DNA of 43,511 nt. Origin: Paulinella micropora (lineage: Eukaryota > Cercozoa > Imbricatea > Euglyphida). The notes under the pieces were generated by a model. It searched no databases. It had not been told where the DNA came from and saw only the letters and a list, made by a program, of their open reading frames with translations. A program made the position numbers and the translations under genes. Below, piece by piece: positions 39,349-43,511 of this stretch. The stretch spans positions 846,358 through 889,868 of the forward strand of contig BJOX01000106.1 in assembly GCA_009731375.1 (NCBI GenBank), read 5' to 3'. Numbering within the stretch: the stretch's first letter is position 1; each line of letters starts with the position of its first letter.

Positions 39349-40926
39349 ATGGCAACAGTGAGGGAGTGTTTGTCGTCACACAAGAGAAAGAAAACCCACA
39401 AGCCACGTGACCTGCTCATGTCGAGGAATAGCCACGCACCGTTAACATCACTCCAAGAAATCCAAGAATCTGATCAGGCCACAGCTAGTACAGACACAAG
39501 CAGCACGTCGTCGGACATTGGCCCTAGCGGCGAACTGCTCTCTGCTCTGGACATGAGCTTGCTGGCTACAATTGCTGACAGTAAGAACCACACGTTCGTG
39601 CTGCAGGGCAGAACGCTGGTGGCTACGGTGGAGGCCGACGGCTCGCTGCATGTGCAGTACACGGTGCTCTCGGATAACCTGAGCTCGCAAACGCAGCTCG
39701 TCCGGGACGCACGAAACCACGAAATCTCGAAGCGCCGCCAGGACCTGGCGCTGGCACAAAAAGACTTACAACGGCTGGAGCTCAAGCTCCGGCAGGAGCC
39801 AGAGGACAACGGGGGCCCCGAGCAAGATTTAGGCGAGGAGTTGGTAAGGCTAAACCAGATCATCGGGAACCATGCCAGACACATAGCACGCCTAGAACGG
39901 CCAGAGCTCGACGTCAAGTACACGGAAACCGCTCAGACACACAGTTTCAAGCTCCCGCCCGGCCTGCTCGTGCGAGCACCCGCACTGTTTTCCTCCGGCC
40001 CGCTGCTGTGGTGCCCGCTGCAGGAGCCGAGACTAGCTATTTGTTCGCAGACCAGGGTAGCCAAGGTTGATTGTAGCCGGGCCGTCGCGCCTACTGCCAC
40101 CTACGCCCTGCCCCGGGCGGGGCGCGCCGGTGCGCTCTGTGTCTCTACAAGCGGTGTGCTATATGTTGATGACAGCGCTAAGACTACCAACCTATATTCC
40201 TTTGATACGAACGGCAAACAGCGTTTACTCAGCTACTTTTTCTGCATACCACCTGTCAAGGTAGTGACAGGTTTAGCCTGTTGTAAGGAGCGAATTTATT
40301 TAGCCGACCCAAATGTGCACGGTCTGGCTGCAATATGGGCTACCGGCGAAGGACTCGCATCGGTCGCGCATCAATCACTAGGCACACCTTACGGGTTGTG
40401 CGCGTCGGATGACTTGGTGTTTGTGACCGACCGCCAACACAACCGTGTGCGAGTCCTGCGCCCGGGAACAGCGACTACTACCGCAGGTGAATGGGTCCAG
40501 GAATGGGGCCGAACAGGTACTGCGCCCGGAGAGTTCAACAGTCCCGGCGGGCTAGCCTATTGCCAGAGCAAGAGTTGGGTCTTGGTAGCCGACACCCTGA
40601 ACCACCGAGTACAGGCCTTCTTCCCCAACGGGACATTTGTGACGCAATGGGGGAGACAGGTGCAAGCGCCGGGCACGTTGAACCACCCGCTGGCCGTGGC
40701 GTGCTGCCAGGGCTTGGTGTTTGTGAGTGACTCACCGGGGGAGCCTCGTATCCAAGCCTTCACGCCCGAGGGGCGCCTGGTTCAGGTGTGCCGGGACGCG
40801 GCCCTCGGGCTCGTGACCACTCCCGCACTGGCGGCGCACGGCGACCGGCTTTTCGTTAGCGGGTACGAGGACACAGTTGTGCACGCGTTTCGTGTAGGTG
40901 CGGAGGGGCTTGGCGCCCAAGTTTAG
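39349..40926 (+). CDS. NHL-repeat beta-propeller protein
   Basis: 525 codons from ATG 39349, uninterrupted. The N-terminus is basic and Ser/Thr-rich; a coiled coil spans about residues 118-185; then a six-bladed NHL-type propeller fills the rest. Repeats of the form GLCASDDLVFVTDRQHNRVRVL, then GGLAYCQSKSWVLVADTLNHRVQAF, then AVACCQGLVFVSDS can be read, with the usual FNSPGG and GTLNHP strand linkers. NHL propellers bind protein, RNA or sugars; the coiled-coil plus NHL order recalls TRIM-NHL proteins, but no RING or B-box is visible. The role is unknown. It is GC-rich and intronless, like its neighbours. Confidence 0.85.
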   Translation: MATVRECLSSHKRKKTHKPRDLLMSRNSHAPLTSLQEIQESDQATASTDTSSTSSDIGPSGELLSALDMSLLATIADSKNHTFVLQGRTLVATVEADGSLHVQYTVLSDNLSSQTQLVRDARNHEISKRRQDLALAQKDLQRLELKLRQEPEDNGGPEQDLGEELVRLNQIIGNHARHIARLERPELDVKYTETAQTHSFKLPPGLLVRAPALFSSGPLLWCPLQEPRLAICSQTRVAKVDCSRAVAPTATYALPRAGRAGALCVSTSGVLYVDDSAKTTNLYSFDTNGKQRLLSYFFCIPPVKVVTGLACCKERIYLADPNVHGLAAIWATGEGLASVAHQSLGTPYGLCASDDLVFVTDRQHNRVRVLRPGTATTTAGEWVQEWGRTGTAPGEFNSPGGLAYCQSKSWVLVADTLNHRVQAFFPNGTFVTQWGRQVQAPGTLNHPLAVACCQGLVFVSDSPGEPRIQAFTPEGRLVQVCRDAALGLVTTPALAAHGDRLFVSGYEDTVVHAFRVGAEGLGAQV

Positions 40927-41029
40927 CGCCTTGAGCCGAGGGTTTTTTGAACTCTCAGACAAAAGGATGAAGAGGAGAGCAGGACGAATTGTAAAGTTTA
41001 ATTAAAAAAAATAGCTGACTTTTCGGCCA

Positions 41030-42590
41030 TGCCCATGGGAGGAAAAAAAAGGCCGCAAACCTCGGCAAATTTTGCGCAAAATGAGTTTGGAGCCGCGACT
41101 TTCGGCTAATTTGCGCGAAACTGTTTCTGACGGATTTTGCGGCTACCGACCGAACTTTTTTTAGCAAAGGACATTTCGGCAATTGGTGAAAATGGATAGC
41201 AAAAAATCGGGAGACGAAGGCGGGCGGGGAAATTTTAACGACTTTTGTAATTTTCCCCGCCCGCCGTCGCTTCCCGATTTTTTTGCTATCCGCTTGCATC
41301 CGTTGCCGAAATGTCCCAAACTTTTTTTTCGCAAGATCCGGAACCCGGTGAATTTCGCGACAAAGTATCTTTCGGCCGCGACTTTCGGCTAATTTGCGCG
41401 AAACTGTTTCTGACGGATTTTGCGGCTACCGACCGAACTTTTTTTTAAGCGAAGGACATTTCGGCAACGGATGAAAATGGATAGCAAAAAATTCGGGAGA
41501 CAAAGGCGGGCGGGGAAAATTTTCTGTTTTTTTTATTTTCCCCGCCCGACATTGCTTCCCGATTTTTTTGCTGTCCGCTTTCATTCATTGCCGAAATGTC
41601 CCAAACTTTTTTTTTCGCAAGATTCGGAACCCGGTGAATTTCGCGACAAAGTAGCTTTCGGCCGCGACTTTCGGCAAATCTTCGCGAAACGGTTTCTGAC
41701 GTATTTTGCGGTTACCGACCGAACTTTTTTTTAGCGAAGGACATTTCGGCAATTGGTTAATTTATGATAGCAAAAAAATCGGGAGACAAAGGCGGGCGGG
41801 GAAAATTTTCTGTTTTTTTATTTTCCCCGCCCGCCGTCGTTTCCCGATTTTTTTGCTGTCCGCTTTCATCCGTTGCCGAAATGTCCCAAACTTTTTTTTC
41901 GCGAGATTCGGAACCCGGTTGAATTTGCGCGAAACTGCTTTTTAGTCGCAATATTCGGCCAAACTTCGCGAAACGGCTTCTGACGGATTTTGCGGCTAAC
42001 GACTGGATTTTTTTTTAGTGAAGGACATTTCGGCAATCCTGCAAAGCTTGATAGCAAAAAAATCGGGAAACGATGACGGGCGGGGAAAATTAAAAAAAAG
42101 TCAGAAAATTTCCCCGCCCGCCTTCGCTTCCCGATTTTTTTGCTATCCGCTTTCATCCGTTGCCGAAATGTCCCAAACTTTTTTTTTCGCAAGATTCGGA
42201 ACCCGGTGGATTTGCGCGAAACTGCTTTTCAGTCGCAATATTCGGCCAAACTTCGCGAAACGGTTTCTGGCGTATTTTGCGGCTAGCGACCGAACTTTTT
42301 TTTAGCAAAGGACATTTCGGCAATCCTGCAAAGCTGGATAGCAAAAAATTCGGGAGACGAAGGCGGGCGGGGAAATTTTCTGACTTTTTGTAATTTTCCC
42401 CGCCCGCCAATGTTTCCCGATTTTTTTGCTCTCCAAGCTTACCGTATTGCCGAAATGTCCCAAAATCTTTTTTTTGCACCAGATTCAGAACCCGGTGAAT
42501 TTCACGACAGCTATCTCTCGACCGCGACTTTCAGCAAATCTTCGCGAAATCTTGTTAGTCGAATCTTGCGGCTACCGAAAGAGATTTTGG
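41030..42590. repeat. five tandem ~284-bp units, each with a long inverted repeat
   Basis: Each unit has a left arm starting GGACATTTCGGCAA, then ATAGCAAAAAATCGGGA and GGCGGGCGGGGAAA, a 10-25 bp A/T centre, and the complementary right arm back to TTGCCGAAATGTCC. Arm pairs lie at about 41169/41312, 41453/41600, 41738/41887, 42022/42173 and 42307/42460. Between hairpins are spacers with CGCGACTTTCGGC, GCGCGAAACTG and GACGGATTTTGCGGCTA segments. Arms are about 65-70 bp with scattered mismatches. Short open frames on both strands are by-products. It could be a satellite, a replication origin or nested foldback elements. Confidence 0.92.
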
Positions 42591-42680
42591 GAGGGAGACA
42601 GAGGCAAGGAAAGAGGGTAGCACCAAAGAAAAAATGCGTACTTTTCTTTTTTGTCTCTTTCTCTTGGTTTTTCTTTCAAG

Positions 42681-43511
42681 ATGACTAGTTTAAAAAAGAG
42701 AGAGGGTACAGCTATATCTTCAAACAAAATGAACTTTTTTGCACAATTGTTGCGGGACAACGACCTGCAAGAAAATGAAATTCAAGGACTGCCGCGCCTA
42801 GCCGATAGGGTTACTGCCCAAGCCGCACAAAACGGCACGATCGTGTTGCCTATAGCTCTGCGTACGGAATCCTGGGAACTAGCCTGGCCCGTCACAAACG
42901 GCAGCTTCGAGCGGGCGCTGAGCACGCACCGCGCGCTGACTATTGTCCTCATGCTGCCTGCCGGATTACAGCCCGACACCAACAGCCAGGTCGTTGCAGA
43001 CCAGCTCTACCGTATTCTCACCTTGCTGTTCAACCGGCACGTGTACGAAGATTTCTTGACCTACCTCTCGCGGCTTTGCGCGCTGCTGCGGCGTGGCCGG
43101 GTGTACGAGTGCCAGTACGCTGAAACACAGCCACCATACGAGGTACGAACGCTTTCTTTCAGCATGGACAATTACAAACAAAACATACAAGAGAGGGTTG
43201 CTAGACGTGTTGCAAAGTATACTCGTGTTGACGCTTTCGGGCTGGGGCAGTTGCTGTTTTGCCAACGCCTGCTAGACCCGCTGTACCTAGTTCAGAACTA
43301 CACGTTGCGCGATCCAACCTCGCTACCACTAGACAGTGACCGCATGCTCCGAGATTGGGCCTTGCAGGGCAGGGCCATTAACGTAACGCGGAACCTCCAG
43401 GCCATCGAAAAGCTGGCCCCGCACTATACCGAGGCTAAGGTTTGCCTAGCAAGACTGAACAACGTTGGGTCAGTCACGCTGGAAATCAACCCACAAACCA
43501 AAGATGCCATG
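42681..43511 (+). CDS. unrecognised GC-rich gene, open to the window end
   Basis: A frame of 277 codons runs from ATG 42681 to the last base without a stop; an in-frame ATG at 42729 is the more likely start, because the residues between are low-complexity and AT-rich. The composition is that of a globular, mostly helical protein rich in Leu, Arg, Ala and Gln, with several Cys. I see no motif of a known family. It begins about 90 bp after the hairpin array and is on the same strand as the NHL gene. The 3' part lies outside the window. Confidence 0.75.
   Translation, partial: MTSLKKREGTAISSNKMNFFAQLLRDNDLQENEIQGLPRLADRVTAQAAQNGTIVLPIALRTESWELAWPVTNGSFERALSTHRALTIVLMLPAGLQPDTNSQVVADQLYRILTLLFNRHVYEDFLTYLSRLCALLRRGRVYECQYAETQPPYEVRTLSFSMDNYKQNIQERVARRVAKYTRVDAFGLGQLLFCQRLLDPLYLVQNYTLRDPTSLPLDSDRMLRDWALQGRAINVTRNLQAIEKLAPHYTEAKVCLARLNNVGSVTLEINPQTKDAM

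Noticed and set aside
41183-42479. Several 60-115-codon frames on both strands in the hairpin array
   Set aside because: They repeat with the 284-bp unit, in changing phases, and encode nothing but the arms.

Overview
This is a draft scaffold of eukaryotic nuclear DNA. It has long (CT)n, (GATA/GACA)n, (TA)n, (CA)n and poly(A) tracts, a large LTR retrotransposon, an integrated virus-like DNA transposon and seven 10-N gaps (1269, 4534, 9501, 9746, 27821, 28914, 29393). No gene allows the host to be named. Nothing looks bacterial: there are no operons with Shine-Dalgarno sites.

1-2,884: low-complexity flank. It holds a (CT)n tract with seven copies of a 25-bp core, one possible coding exon (about 890-1268), compound tetranucleotide arrays and a 125-bp poly(A) next to poly(C). 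2,885-21,461: a Ty3/gypsy-type LTR retrotransposon. The two LTRs (661 and 656 bp) are bounded by a GACA target duplication, and a G-rich polypurine tract precedes the 3' LTR. Inside are gag, a broken aspartic protease, about 5 kb of unassigned coding-like sequence with signal-peptide-like and membrane-like segments, a Ser/Arg-rich region, then RT-RNase H-integrase. A 4.1-kb piece (Ser/Arg region to integrase core) is tandemly duplicated. The first pol copy is riddled with lesions; the second is almost open and has one frameshift in integrase. 21,466-23,390: no gene seen, but a purine-rich GAG/GCGAG tract and a cluster of TAGTGAT/ATCACTA motifs.

23,390-37,845: an AT-rich Maverick/Polinton-like (adintovirus/polinton-like-virus type) element. 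It has protein-primed family B DNA polymerase, a retroviral-type integrase on the minus strand, an FtsK/HerA-type packaging ATPase, a small basic core-like protein, a two-helix membrane protein, a truncated GIY-YIG nuclease and a long phage-type fibre ending in an S74 intramolecular chaperone. Polymerase, integrase, fibre and ATPase all carry stops or frameshifts, so this is a decaying endogenous copy or a poor assembly. No major capsid, penton or protease gene was recognised and no terminal inverted repeats were found.

37,845-43,511: an abrupt change to GC-rich, intronless, tightly packed genes. These are a minus-strand protein cut off just after a helicase Walker A motif at the element junction, a plus-strand NHL beta-propeller protein, five tandem 284-bp units each holding a long inverted repeat, and an unrecognised plus-strand gene open to the window end. 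The cluster could be host or from a second large DNA virus; the sequence does not decide.

How the genes work together: in the LTR element, Gag, protease, RT/RNase H and integrase form the copy-and-paste cycle. In the Maverick-like element, polymerase replicates, integrase inserts, and ATPase, core protein and fibre belong to a virion programme that is broken here.
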